DNA of 51,189 bases from contig NZ_QFQZ01000027.1 in NCBI RefSeq assembly GCF_003243465.1, positions 1 through 51,189 of the forward strand. The letters are read 5' to 3'. Position 1 is the first letter of the stretch. Every line of letters begins with the position of its first letter. The DNA comes from Caulobacter segnis (GTDB lineage: Bacteria; Pseudomonadota; Alphaproteobacteria; Caulobacterales; Caulobacteraceae). Of the stretch, positions 20,333 through 29,260 are shown one piece after another. Both the position numbers and the translations under genes were made by a program. Below the pieces are notes generated by a model. The model saw only the letters and a list, made by a program, of their open reading frames with translations. It ran no database searches and was not told where the DNA came from.

Positions 20333-22128
20333 GCCGCCGCCGCCGTTCGCGCTTCGCTGCTGATCCGCAGTTCGGCCATGCGCTGCGCCAGGCGAGTCGC
20401 CTCCTGGGCGAGGGCGTGGCTGGCGGCGGTGGTCTCCTCGACCATGGCCGCGTTCTGCTGGGTGACCTGGTCCATCTGGGCGACGGCGCCATTGACCTCC
20501 ACCAGGCCCCGCGCCTGCTCTGCGGCCGAAGCGGCCATGTCTCGCACCAGGCCGTCGATCTGCTGGACCTCCGAGGCGATGGCGCGCAGCACCTCGCCGG
20601 TGCGGCCGACCTGCTGGACGCCGTGTTCGACCTCGGCGGAGCTGGTGGCGATCAGGTCCTTGATTTCCCTGGCGGCGTCGGCCGAGCGCTGAGCCAGCGC
20701 CCGCACCTCCTGGGCGACGACCGCGAAGCCGCGGCCCGCCTCGCCGGCCCGGGCGGCCTCGACCCCGGCGTTCAGGGCCAGCAGGTTGGTCTGGAAGGCG
20801 ATTTCGTCGATCACCAGGATGATCTGGCCGATCCGCGCCGACGATTTCTCGATCGCTTCCATGGCGCCGACGGCCTGGTCGACGAGATCGTCGCTGCCGC
20901 CCGCCGCTTCGCGGGCGCGCGCCACCACCGTTCGGGCCTGGCCGGTGCTCTCGGCGGTCTGGCGGACCTTGGCGGTGATCTGGTCCAGCGCGGCGGCGGT
21001 CTCTTCCAGGCTGGCGGCCTGCTGCTCGGTGCGGCGCGCCAGATCGTCGGCGGCCGAGGTGATCTCGCGCGAGCCGCCATGGATCATGTTGGTCGCTTCC
21101 AGAGAGGCGGCGATCACGCCCGACAGCTTCTCGACCGCAGCGTTGTAGTCGACCCGCAGGCGCTCATAGCCCTCGGGGAACGTGCGGCTGATGCGATGCG
21201 ACAGGTCGCCGTCGGACAGATGGTCCAGGGCGTCGGCCAGGCTGCTGACCACGGCCTTCTGGACGGCCTCGGCCTCGTCGCGGCGACGTTCGGCTTCCCG
21301 CCGCTCGATCTCCAGCGCCTCGCGCACGTCGGCGGCCTCAAGGTCCTTCTGGCGAGCCTGGATCGTATCGTGGAAGGCGCGCAAGGCGTGGGTCATCTCG
21401 CCGATCTCGTCGCGCGTCTTGATCACCGGCAGGGCGACATTGACGTCGCCGCTGGCCAGGGCGCGCAGGGCCTTGGTCACCGAGATCAGCGGCAGGATCA
21501 GGCCTTGGCGGGCCGCGAAGATCAGCAGGCCGGCGAAGATGGCGGAGGCCAGGAGCAGGGCCGCCATCAGGCCCTGGCCCATGACGCCCAGCGTCTTGGC
21601 CTCGTCGGCGTCGCGGGTGGCGGCGGCCTCGATCTTTTCAGACGCGGCCTCCATCTTGCCCTCGAGCGCCGAGAACTGGGCGGCGAAGTCGGGCAGGCGG
21701 GCTCGCGCGCCGGCGGGATCGGTGTCGGCGACGGCGACGAGGCCGTTGGCGGCGCCGATATAGGCGGCCAGCGGCGCCTTCACCTCGGACAGGGCCGCGC
21801 TGACCGCCGGGTCCTGGGCCAGTCGCCCGCCCTCGGCGATGTCCTGCTTGAAGGCGGCCGTGTGCTCGGCCAGATCGGCGCGCACGGCCTTCAGGTCGAC
21901 GCCCAGGCCGGGATCGCTGGACATGACGGCGCCCATGACGTCGGCGCGAAGGGCGTCGTGCATCATGTCGGCGTGCATGTGCAGGCGCAGGATGCGGGCC
22001 GAGCCTTCGGCGCGAACGAGGGCCGAATCGAGGCTGTGAGCCACCCAAAGCCCCGTGCCGGCCGTCGCTGCGCACAGCAGGGCCGCGCCCGCCGCCGCGC
22101 TCATGACCTTCCGTCCTAGGGAAGCCAT
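20329..22128 (-). CDS. Methyl-accepting chemotaxis protein
   Basis: A 599-residue chemoreceptor. The first membrane helix is near residues 8-31 and the second near 182-207. Between them lies a periplasmic four-helix-type domain of about 150 residues, with a His/Met-rich stretch LRLHMHADMMHD. A HAMP domain follows (PLISVTKALRALASGD), then a long coiled coil. The kinase-contacting hairpin tip IDEIAFQTNLLALNAGVEAARAG binds CheA/CheW. There is no CheR-docking pentapeptide at the C-terminus. The tail instead ends in four alanines, which resembles ClpXP-degraded Caulobacter proteins such as McpA; the degradation is inference. The ligand is unknown; the His/Met-rich segment could bind metal. Confidence 0.93.
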   Translation of the reverse strand: MASLGRKVMSAAAGAALLCAATAGTGLWVAHSLDSALVRAEGSARILRLHMHADMMHDALRADVMGAVMSSDPGLGVDLKAVRADLAEHTAAFKQDIAEGGRLAQDPAVSAALSEVKAPLAAYIGAANGLVAVADTDPAGARARLPDFAAQFSALEGKMEAASEKIEAAATRDADEAKTLGVMGQGLMAALLLASAIFAGLLIFAARQGLILPLISVTKALRALASGDVNVALPVIKTRDEIGEMTHALRAFHDTIQARQKDLEAADVREALEIERREAERRRDEAEAVQKAVVSSLADALDHLSDGDLSHRISRTFPEGYERLRVDYNAAVEKLSGVIAASLEATNMIHGGSREITSAADDLARRTEQQAASLEETAAALDQITAKVRQTAESTGQARTVVARAREAAGGSDDLVDQAVGAMEAIEKSSARIGQIILVIDEIAFQTNLLALNAGVEAARAGEAGRGFAVVAQEVRALAQRSADAAREIKDLIATSSAEVEHGVQQVGRTGEVLRAIASEVQQIDGLVRDMAASAAEQARGLVEVNGAVAQMDQVTQQNAAMVEETTAASHALAQEATRLAQRMAELRISSEARTAAAA

Positions 22129-22266
22129 ATCCGATTTCTCCGCCTCGCTTGATCGAAGCAGATTGCCGGAGAACTTGCCTAACGAGACTTAACCGCGTCG
22201 GCCAACCGACAGTGGCATAGTGTCGCGCGGCCCGTCTGACGGGCGCAGGCGAGGCCTTTCGCGTCC

Positions 22267-22632
22267 TTAGGCGGTGACGATCAGGCCGTCCAGAAGCGCT
22301 ACGGGCCAGGTCGTCAGAGCCTGGCCGGGACAGGGGCCGGCGACGCAGGCGCCGCCGTCGATCTTGAACAGCGCCCCATGGCCCGCGCACAGGATGTAGT
22401 CGTTCTCGCGCGTCAGGTAGCGCCCGGCGAAGCCGGCCAGCGGCCAGCCCGCGTGCGGGCAGCTGTCGACATAGCCGACCAGCGTCTCGCCCTGACGGAC
22501 CACGAAGCCGGCGAACAACGCGTCGCCCTCGCGGAACCGGAACCCCTTGGAGCCGGGCGAGGGGATCTCGTCCAGCGCGCAGAGCACGGTTCCGGTGGCC
22601 GGACGGGCGCGATTGTCGGGATCGCCGCGCAA
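22267..22632 (-). CDS. Rieske [2Fe-2S] ferredoxin-like protein
   Basis: A 121-residue soluble Rieske protein. The cluster motifs are CPHAGWP (Cys, His) and CAGHGALF (Cys, His), spaced about 20 residues apart by a stretch containing YLTRENDY. It has no membrane anchor or signal peptide, so it is a cytoplasmic electron carrier or a regulatory domain rather than part of the bc1 complex. The partner oxygenase or reductase is not evident nearby. It starts 4 bp after the YciI-like gene and is probably co-transcribed with gpsA and tsaD. Confidence 0.9.
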   Translation of the reverse strand: MRGDPDNRARPATGTVLCALDEIPSPGSKGFRFREGDALFAGFVVRQGETLVGYVDSCPHAGWPLAGFAGRYLTRENDYILCAGHGALFKIDGGACVAGPCPGQALTTWPVALLDGLIVTA

Positions 22633-22636
22633 AGCG

Positions 22637-22918
22637 CTAGAGCGAGCCGACCGCCACGCGCCAGGGCCGGACCTCGACGCTTTCGAACACGCCGGCGGCG
22701 GTGAAGGGGTCGTTGTCGGCCTGGGCCTGGGCGGCCGCCAGGTCCTCGGCCTCGACGATCAGCAGCGAGCCGATCGGATTGCCGTCGTCGCCCAGTAGAG
22801 CGCCCGCCAGCTTCAGCCCCGCGGACTGGTTCAGATAGTCCAGGTGCGTGGGGCGCGTGGCCAGCCGGGTGTCCAGCGCGCCGGGCTTGTCCTTGCAGAG
22901 GATGGCGAAGAGGGCCAT
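22637..22918 (-). CDS. YciI family protein
   Basis: A 93-residue YciI-like protein of the dimeric ferredoxin-like fold. The N-terminus MALFAILCKDKPGALDTRLATRPTH includes the Arg/His pair conserved in this family. GALLGDDGNPIGSLLIVEA and the conserved DPFTAAGVFESVEVRPW follow. The biochemical role of YciI proteins is mostly unknown; some are dehydrochlorinase-like. It lies 21 bp after gpsA and 4 bp before the Rieske gene, so these small proteins appear to ride on the housekeeping operon. Confidence 0.9.
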   Translation of the reverse strand: MALFAILCKDKPGALDTRLATRPTHLDYLNQSAGLKLAGALLGDDGNPIGSLLIVEAEDLAAAQAQADNDPFTAAGVFESVEVRPWRVAVGSL

Positions 22919-22939
22919 GCGGCGATCCTTTTTGAGAAA

Positions 22940-23938
22940 CTAGAAGCCTTCGGATTTCAGAGGGCGGGCCAGCAGGGCGGCGATGGCGGCGTCGACCGCC
23001 AGCTCGCCGTCGAGGATGGCGGCGACCGCCTCGCAGATCGGGACCTCGACGCCCAGCTTGCGGGCCAGGGCGCGGACGGCCGGGGCCGAGGCGACGCCTT
23101 CGGCCACCGACAGCTTGCCGGCCAGGGCCTGCTCCAGGGTCAGGCCCTGGCCCAAGGCCAGGCCGACGCTCATGTTCCGCGACTGCGGGCTGGAGCAGGT
23201 CAGGACCAAATCGCCCAGGCCGCACAGGCCGTTCAGGGTCTCGGCGCGAGCCCCCAGGGCGACGGCGAAGCGGGTCAGTTCGGCGAAGCCGCGGGTGATC
23301 ACCGAGGCGTGGGCGCTGCGGCCCAGGCCCTTGCCCTCGACGACGCCGCAGGCGATGGCCAGGACGTTCTTCACCGCCCCGCCGGCCTCGGCCCCGATCA
23401 TGTCGTTCGCCACATAGGGCCGGAAGGTCGGGGTGGCGATCGCGTGGGCGATGGCGCGGGCCAGGGCTTCGTCGTCGCAGGCCAGGGTGACGGCGGTCGG
23501 CAAGCCCCGGGCGACCTCGCCGGCGAAGCTGGGGCCCGACAGCACCGCGATCGGCGCGCCGGAGACCGTCTCGATCGCGACCTCGGTCATCAGCTTCAGC
23601 GAGCCCTGCTCGACGCCCTTGGCGCACAGCACGACCGGAACGTCGGGCTTCAAGTGCGGGGCCAGGGCGGCCAGGGCCGAGCGCAGGTGCTGGGCGGGCG
23701 CCACGGCCAGGATTAGGTCGCAGGCGGCCAGGTCCGCCATGGCCGAGGCGGCGTGGATCGTCGGCTCCAGCGCTACGCCGGGCAGGAACAGGGCGTTCTC
23801 GTGACCTTCGTTGATCGAGGCCACGACCTCGGTCTCGCGCGCCTGCAGGGTGACCCGCAGTCCGGCCCTCGCGCAGACCTGGGCCAGGGCGGTGCCCCAG
23901 GCGCCGGCGCCGATCACGCCCGCATGGTGGAAGGTCAT
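22940..23938 (-). CDS. gpsA: NAD(P)-dependent glycerol-3-phosphate dehydrogenase
   Basis: A 332-residue enzyme that reduces dihydroxyacetone phosphate to sn-glycerol 3-phosphate for phospholipid synthesis. The Rossmann loop GVIGAGAWGTALA is at the N-terminus. Also visible are VVLCAKGVEQGS, VLSGPSFAGEVA, the catalytic Lys in EAGGAVKNVLAIACG, and GLGDLVLTCSSPQSRN. The start ATG at 23938 overlaps the tsaD stop by 4 bp and has GGAG upstream; a longer in-frame reading would run into tsaD. It is the second gene of a tsaD-gpsA-yciI-Rieske unit. Confidence 0.96.
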   Translation of the reverse strand: MTFHHAGVIGAGAWGTALAQVCARAGLRVTLQARETEVVASINEGHENALFLPGVALEPTIHAASAMADLAACDLILAVAPAQHLRSALAALAPHLKPDVPVVLCAKGVEQGSLKLMTEVAIETVSGAPIAVLSGPSFAGEVARGLPTAVTLACDDEALARAIAHAIATPTFRPYVANDMIGAEAGGAVKNVLAIACGVVEGKGLGRSAHASVITRGFAELTRFAVALGARAETLNGLCGLGDLVLTCSSPQSRNMSVGLALGQGLTLEQALAGKLSVAEGVASAPAVRALARKLGVEVPICEAVAAILDGELAVDAAIAALLARPLKSEGF

Positions 23939-25038
23939 GCCTTGGCTCCCTTGCGGCCGTAAGCGTTGGCGGGGTTGGCGAGCGCGGCGGCCTCGTCGAG
24001 CGGCCAGCGCGGACGGGCGACGGCGTCGAGGTCGTCGGAGAGGCCCAGGGCCAGGCGCTCGGCGCCGGCCAGGGCGATCATGGCGGCGTTGTCGGTGCAG
24101 TAGGCCAGGGGCGGGGCGGCGAAGCTGAAGCCGTTCTTCTCGCAATGGGCCAGCAGGGCCGCGCGCACCGCGCCGTTGGCGGCCACGCCGCCGGCGACGA
24201 CGAAGCGCAGATCCTCCGGCCCGTGACTTTCCTTGTAGAGCTTCATGGCGCGATCGACCCGCTCCGACAGCTGCCGGGCGATGGCGGCCTGGACGCCGGC
24301 GGCGAGATCGCGGCGCTCCTCGTCGGTGGTCAGGGTCTCGGCGATCCGCGCGGCGGCGGTCTTAAGGCCCGAGAACGAGAAGTCGCAGTCCTTGCGGCCC
24401 AAGAGGGCGCGCGGCAGCGGGTAGCGATCGGGGTTTCCGCCGACGGCCAGCTTCTCCAGGGCCGGACCGCCGGGATAGGGCAGGCCCAGGCTCTTGCCGA
24501 TCTTGTCGAAGGCCTCGCCGGCGGCGTCGTCGATCGTGGTGCCTAGGCGCTTGCAGGCCCCGACCCCGGCGACCTCCAGTAGCTGGCAGTGCCCGCCGGA
24601 CACCAGCAGCAGCAGGAACGGATAGGCGACGTCCGCGCCCAGGCGGGCCGAGACGGCGTGGCCTTCCAGGTGGTTGACGGCCACCAGCGGCACGTCGCGC
24701 GCCAGGGAGACGGCCTTGCCGAACGCCAGGCCGACCATGACCCCGCCGACCAGGCCGGGGCCGGCCGTGGCCGCCACCCCGTCCAGCGCGTCGAAATCCA
24801 GGCCCGCCGCCCGCATGGCCTCGGCCGCGATGGCGTCGATCGACTCGACATGGGCCCGGGCCGCGAGCTCCGGCACGACCCCGCCGAACGGCGCGTGCTG
24901 CTCGAACTGGGTGCCGATGATCGACGACAGGACCTCGACCGTTCCGTCCTCGGCGCGGCGCACGACGGACGCCGCGGTCTCGTCGCAGCTGGTCTCCAGG
25001 CCGAGGATCGTGAGCCCCGAGGGCTTAAGGGTGGTCAT
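23935..25038 (-). CDS. tsaD: tRNA N6-adenosine threonylcarbamoyltransferase TsaD
   Basis: A 367-residue universal protein that transfers threonylcarbamoyl to A37 of tRNAs reading ANN codons, together with TsaB and TsaE. The ASKHA-fold motifs are ILGLETSCDETAAS, the metal-binding VNHLEGH (two His), LLLLVSGGHCQL, and YCTDNAAMIALAG with the third metal ligand Asp. The start at 25038 (MTTLKPSG) is preferred; an upstream in-frame start at 25089 would overlap hemC. It is the first gene of the leftward operon, and only 38 bp separate it from the hemC start. Confidence 0.96.
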   Translation of the reverse strand: MTTLKPSGLTILGLETSCDETAASVVRRAEDGTVEVLSSIIGTQFEQHAPFGGVVPELAARAHVESIDAIAAEAMRAAGLDFDALDGVAATAGPGLVGGVMVGLAFGKAVSLARDVPLVAVNHLEGHAVSARLGADVAYPFLLLLVSGGHCQLLEVAGVGACKRLGTTIDDAAGEAFDKIGKSLGLPYPGGPALEKLAVGGNPDRYPLPRALLGRKDCDFSFSGLKTAAARIAETLTTDEERRDLAAGVQAAIARQLSERVDRAMKLYKESHGPEDLRFVVAGGVAANGAVRAALLAHCEKNGFSFAAPPLAYCTDNAAMIALAGAERLALGLSDDLDAVARPRWPLDEAAALANPANAYGRKGAKA

Positions 25039-25076
25039 TCGGTTGCGGGCCTTTCGCCGCTCCTGTAGCAGCGAGG

Positions 25077-26078
25077 ATGAATTTCGCATCCGCAGGTAAC
25101 GTTCCGACCGTGTCCCGGCAACCTCCCATCCGCATCGGCGCGCGCGGCTCCAAGCTCTCGCTGGCGCAATCTGGGCTGATGCAGGCCCGTATCGCCGCCG
25201 CCCTGGGCGCGCCCGCCGGCGCTTCCAAGGACGAGATCGAGGCCGTCGCCCCGCTGATCCCGATCGTCACCAGCGGCGACCGCATCCAGGACCGTCGTCT
25301 CATGGAGATCGGCGGCAAGGGCCTCTTCACCAAGGAGATCGAGGAAGCCCTGCTGGACGGCCGCATCGACTGCGCGGTCCATTCGCTGAAGGACATGCCG
25401 GCCGAGCTGCCGCCGGGCCTCGTCCTGGCCGCCACGCCCGAACGGGAAGATCCCCGCGACGCCTTCATCAGTCACATCTGCGAGCGGCTTGAGGATCTGC
25501 CCAAGGGCGCGCGCCTCGGCACCGCCTCGCTACGCCGCCAAGCCCAGGCGCTGCACGTCCGCCCGGACCTCGAGATCGTCATGCTGCGCGGCAATGTCGA
25601 CACCCGCCTGGCCAAGCTGGAGCGCGGCGAGGCTGACGCCATCCTGCTGGCCCAGTCGGGCCTGAACCGTCTGGGCCTTGGCCACGTGACCAAGAGCTGG
25701 ATCGATCCCGACGCCTGTCCGCCGGCGCCGGGCCAGGGCGCCCTGGTCATCGAGACGCGGGCCGAGGATGTCGGCGCGCCGTGGCTCGACGCTGTCCGCT
25801 GTCGTCCGACCACGATCGCCGTCGCCGCCGAGCGCGGGGCGTTGCTGGCCCTGGAAGGCTCTTGCCGCACCGCCATCGGCGCCCGCGCGATCCTGGATGG
25901 CGCGCGGCTGTCGATGGTCGTCGAAGCTCTGACCCCCAACGGGTCCCAGCGCTTCCGCCGCCACGGCGAGACCACGCTGTCAGGCGCGGACGACGCCGGC
26001 GAGGCCCTCGCCCTTGGCCTCAAGCTGGGCGGCGAGGTGCGCGCCGAAGGCGGCGACGCCATCCTGCTGCCGGAATAG
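25077..26078 (+). CDS. hemC: Porphobilinogen deaminase HemC
   Basis: A 333-residue enzyme that joins four porphobilinogens into hydroxymethylbilane. Motifs are RIGARGSKLSLAQ, the catalytic region HSLKDMPAELP, GTASLRRQAQ, and LLRGN-type MLRGNVDTRL. Cys263 in EGSCRTAIGA carries the dipyrromethane cofactor. The ATG at 25077 is assigned, but a GTG at 25110 (VSRQPPIRIG) is an equally plausible start and would widen the gap to tsaD. It is the first gene of hemC-hemD-mic60-like-hemY, with 3 bp to hemD. Confidence 0.95.
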   Translation: MNFASAGNVPTVSRQPPIRIGARGSKLSLAQSGLMQARIAAALGAPAGASKDEIEAVAPLIPIVTSGDRIQDRRLMEIGGKGLFTKEIEEALLDGRIDCAVHSLKDMPAELPPGLVLAATPEREDPRDAFISHICERLEDLPKGARLGTASLRRQAQALHVRPDLEIVMLRGNVDTRLAKLERGEADAILLAQSGLNRLGLGHVTKSWIDPDACPPAPGQGALVIETRAEDVGAPWLDAVRCRPTTIAVAAERGALLALEGSCRTAIGARAILDGARLSMVVEALTPNGSQRFRRHGETTLSGADDAGEALALGLKLGGEVRAEGGDAILLPE

Positions 26079-26081
26079 GGC

Positions 26082-26768
26082 ATGGGCCAGGGCGCGCCGG
26101 TCTGGATCACCCGCGCCCGGCCCGGCGCCGAGGCCACCGCCGCCAAGGTCGCGGCCCTGGGCTTCCTGCCGATCGTCGACCCGCTTTTGGAGATCGCGCC
26201 GATCGCGGCGCCCATCGAGCTTTCGGGCGTGACGGCCCTGGCCTTCACCAGCGTCAACGGAGTGCGGGCGTTCTCGGCGCTGTCGGAGGCGCGTGACCTG
26301 CCGGTCTTCACGGTTGGCCGCGCGACGGCCGCCGCGGCCGGCGAGGCGGGCTTTGGGCGGGTGGCCGACGCCAATGGCGATGTCACCGATCTTGCGAACC
26401 TGATCCTCGCGACCCGACCGGCCTGCGTGCTCTGGGCGGGAGCGCGTGAGCCGGCGGGCGACCTCGTCGGCGTCTTGAACGGAGCGGGCGTGGCCGCGCG
26501 AGGCGTGGCGGTCTATGAGACGGTGGCGCGCGCGCCGTCCGAGGCCACGCTGGCCCTGCTCGCCCAGCCGCTGACCGTGCTGCTGCATTCGCCGCGCGCG
26601 GCTCGACAGCTGGCGGACATCGCGAGTCGCCGCCCCGTTCGCGCCCTCCGCGCCCTCTGCCTGTCGCCGGCGGTCGCCGCCGGGCTTCCACCGTTGGAAA
26701 GCCCGAGTTCTGTGGCCTGCGCGCCGCGTCCGGACGAAACCGCGCTGCTGGCCCTGCTTACAGCTTAA
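26082..26768 (+). CDS. hemD: Uroporphyrinogen-III synthase HemD
   Basis: A 228-residue enzyme that closes and inverts ring D of hydroxymethylbilane. HemD proteins are poorly conserved. Recognition rests on position after hemC, length, and the typical pattern: WITRARPGAEATAAKVAALGF at the N-terminus, LAFTSVNGVRAFSAL, FTVGRATAAAAGEAGF, and LLHSPRAARQL. The start is 3 bp after the hemC stop. It forms a direct channel with HemC in siroheme and heme synthesis. Confidence 0.92.
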   Translation: MGQGAPVWITRARPGAEATAAKVAALGFLPIVDPLLEIAPIAAPIELSGVTALAFTSVNGVRAFSALSEARDLPVFTVGRATAAAAGEAGFGRVADANGDVTDLANLILATRPACVLWAGAREPAGDLVGVLNGAGVAARGVAVYETVARAPSEATLALLAQPLTVLLHSPRAARQLADIASRRPVRALRALCLSPAVAAGLPPLESPSSVACAPRPDETALLALLTA

Positions 26769-26811
26769 GCACGACGTTGCGCGGCGCGTCGGGCTGGGGC
26801 ACGAATGGCGC

Positions 26812-27687
26812 ATGAACGCCGCTCCCGATCCCGCTGAAATCGTCGCTCCCAGCGATCCGGCGCTGTACGCGCGCAAGAGGGTGATGGGCCCTGGCGTGTG
26901 GATCTGGCTGTTTCTCTGCCTGCTCTGCGCCTTGCTGGGCGCGGCGGTGGCCTGGTTCGGACCGACGCTGCTTCCGGCGCGATCGGCGCCGAGCGCCCCG
27001 ATCTCGGCGGCCCCCAACCCCAAGCCTATCGTCGAAACGGCCCCGCCGACGCCCGCCCCCGAGGCGGCGCTCGCTGTCGTTCCGGCCGCGCCTGCCGAGG
27101 ATGTGGCCAGGCTGGACGGCCGCGTCGTCGCCTTGGAGACCGGCCAGCAGGCCGTGGCGGACGCCGCCGCCGCCGCCTTGGCGGTGTCGGCCCTGGCCGA
27201 GGCCGCCGACGGAGCGCGGCCGTTCGCCGAGACGCTGGCGGGGCTGCAGCGCGTCCTGCCCGCCTCGCCGGGCCTGACGGGCCTTGAGCTGCTGGCTCGC
27301 CTGGGCGCCCCGACCCGGGCGGGCCTGGCCGCGCAGTTCGCCAATCTCGCCGGCCGGGCCGCCAGCGCCGCGCGCAATCCGGGGGCTGACGCCGACCTGT
27401 TCGCGCGCCTCCGCTACGCCCTGTCCAGCATCGTCTCCATCCGCCACGTCGGCTCCACCAAGGGCTCCACGCCGGACGCCATCCTGGCCCGCGCCCAGCT
27501 GCTGCTGGACGAGGGCGACGTCGAGGGCGCCCTCGCGGCGCTGGAAGCGCTGCCAGAGCCGTCGCGCGAGGTGCTGGCCCCGTGGTTCGCCGCGGCCAAC
27601 CGCCGGATCGAAATCGACCGCCGGGTGGCCTCGATCCGGACCGACGCCTTGTCCGCGCTGTCGCGAATCGCGCGAGCGACCCCATGA
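26812..27687 (+). CDS. Mic60/mitofilin-like inner-membrane protein
   Basis: A 291-residue protein with one N-terminal membrane helix (about residues 25-50). A proline/alanine-rich linker (51-95) and a helical coiled-coil-like stretch (96-140) follow. The C-terminal helical domain (about 190-291) ends in EVLAPWFAAANRRIEIDRRVASIR. This layout and its place between hemD and hemY match the alphaproteobacterial Mic60/mitofilin group (COG4223). That group is related to the mitochondrial cristae organiser and is known to sit in heme operons. It should project into the periplasm. The protein is shorter than mitochondrial Mic60. The stop overlaps the hemY start by 4 bp, so expression is coupled. Confidence 0.8.
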   Translation: MNAAPDPAEIVAPSDPALYARKRVMGPGVWIWLFLCLLCALLGAAVAWFGPTLLPARSAPSAPISAAPNPKPIVETAPPTPAPEAALAVVPAAPAEDVARLDGRVVALETGQQAVADAAAAALAVSALAEAADGARPFAETLAGLQRVLPASPGLTGLELLARLGAPTRAGLAAQFANLAGRAASAARNPGADADLFARLRYALSSIVSIRHVGSTKGSTPDAILARAQLLLDEGDVEGALAALEALPEPSREVLAPWFAAANRRIEIDRRVASIRTDALSALSRIARATP

Positions 27688-29219
27688 CCCGCGTCCTCTT
27701 CGCCCTCTTCCTGGTCGCCTCGGTGGCGGTCAGCGTCCTGGCTTTGACCGGGGAGCCCGGCCGGGCCTCGCTGGAATGGATGGGTTGGCGGATCGAGATG
27801 ACCGCCGCCGCGGCGGCCTTGCTGACCCTGTTCCTCGCCTTGGCGTTCACCCTGCTTTGGCGCGGCGTGATCTGGATCGTCGAGGCGCCGCGCCGCGCCG
27901 CCCGCGCCCGCGCCGAGGCCAAGCGCAAGCAGGCGATCGAAGCCCTGACGCGCGGCTTCCTGGCCGTGGCGGCCGGCGACGGCTCGGAAGCCCGGCGCCT
28001 GGCCCAGAAGTCCGCCGAACTGGCCGAGGACGCTCCCGGCCTCGTCCGGGTCCTGGCTGCCCAGGCGGCGGAAGCCGCGGGCGATCGCGGCGCGGCGGCC
28101 AGCGCCTACAACGCCATGCTGGGCTTTCCCGAGATGCGCCTGGCCGGCCTGCGCGGCCTGATGCAGGCGGCCCTGGCGGACGGCGACAAGGTCGCGGCCC
28201 TGCGTTACGCCGAGACCGCCTACGGCTTGGCGCGCACCGCCCGCTGGGCCTGGAGCGCGCTTCTGGAGGCGCGTCTGGAGGTCGGGGACTGGGCCGCGGC
28301 CCTGCAGCTGGTCCAGGGCGGCCTGGAGCGCAAGATCGTCTCGCCCGTCGTGGCCGAGCGCAGCCGCGCGGCCCTGCTGGCCGCCTCGGCCGCCAGCCTC
28401 GAAGAGTCGCCGGACCCCAAGGCCCGCGCCCAGGCGCTGGACTTCGCCAACCAGTCGGTCAAGCTCAAGCCCGATTTCGCCCCGGGCGTGATCATGGCCG
28501 CGCGCCTGCTGGCCGACGAGGGCAAGACCGCCAAGGCCGGCCAGCTGATCGAGACGGCCTGGAAGGCCCAGCCGCATCCGGCCCTGTGGCTGGCCTATCG
28601 CGACCTGAAGACCAACGAGACGCCGAAGGCCCGCGCCCAGCGGCTCGCGGCCCTGGCGGCGCTGCGTCCCGAGGTGCGCGAGAGCCTGATCCTGCGTGTC
28701 GAGGCGGCCCTGATCGGCGGCGACCCGATCGCGGCGCGCGCGGCGGCCCGCCTGCTCGACGACACCGCGCCCACCGCCCGCTTCGCCGGCCTGATGGCCC
28801 GCGTCGCCGCCGCCAACGGCCAGGCCGACGAGGCCCGCGCCTGGATCGCCCGCGGGATCGACGCGCCCCGCGAGCCTGACTGGTCGGATCTCGACCCCGA
28901 AGGCCGCGCCTTCGCCTACCAGCGCGAGGACTGGGCTCGCCTCGCCGTCAGCTACGCCGAGACCGGCCAGCTGATCCACCCGCGCCACGAGCGGCGCGAG
29001 CGCACGATGAACGATCTGCCGGAGGTCCCGTCGGCTTATGTCGAATCGACGCCGTTCATCCGCGCGGCCGAGACGGGCGGGGCCCTGATGCCCATTCCCG
29101 ACGACCCCGGCGTGTTCGACGCGCTCCCGCTTCCGGACCCGCCGGAACCCGCTCCGGCGCCGCGTCGCAATTCTGGTGCAAGACGGCGCTTGGCAAGCGG
29201 CTCGCGCCCCGCTAAATAG
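27684..29219 (+). CDS. hemY: HemY-like TPR membrane protein
   Basis: A 511-residue protein with two N-terminal membrane helices (residues 3-20 and about 36-60) that bracket a short loop, the HemY_N layout. A basic, Ala-rich segment APRRAARARAEAKRKQ leads into a long helical region with TPR-like repeats, ending in a Pro-rich disordered tail. This is the proteobacterial HemY associated with late tetrapyrrole steps, not the Bacillus oxidase of the same name. Its precise function is not settled. The start ATG overlaps the mic60-like stop. It is the last gene of the heme operon; a hairpin follows at 29230. Confidence 0.85.
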   Translation: MTRVLFALFLVASVAVSVLALTGEPGRASLEWMGWRIEMTAAAAALLTLFLALAFTLLWRGVIWIVEAPRRAARARAEAKRKQAIEALTRGFLAVAAGDGSEARRLAQKSAELAEDAPGLVRVLAAQAAEAAGDRGAAASAYNAMLGFPEMRLAGLRGLMQAALADGDKVAALRYAETAYGLARTARWAWSALLEARLEVGDWAAALQLVQGGLERKIVSPVVAERSRAALLAASAASLEESPDPKARAQALDFANQSVKLKPDFAPGVIMAARLLADEGKTAKAGQLIETAWKAQPHPALWLAYRDLKTNETPKARAQRLAALAALRPEVRESLILRVEAALIGGDPIAARAAARLLDDTAPTARFAGLMARVAAANGQADEARAWIARGIDAPREPDWSDLDPEGRAFAYQREDWARLAVSYAETGQLIHPRHERRERTMNDLPEVPSAYVESTPFIRAAETGGALMPIPDDPGVFDALPLPDPPEPAPAPRRNSGARRRLASGSRPAK

Positions 29220-29229
29220 GCGCTCCCTC

Positions 29230-29253
29230 CGCTTCGGGACCATCCCCGAAGCG
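29230..29253 (+). terminator. Hairpin between hemY and tRNA-Thr
   Basis: A perfect 9-bp stem, CGCTTCGGG/CCCGAAGCG, with a 6-nt loop lies 10 bp after the hemY stop and 7 bp before the tRNA. It lacks a T-run. It may end hemY transcription or form part of the tRNA precursor leader. Confidence 0.5.
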
Positions 29254-29260
29254 CCCGTGG

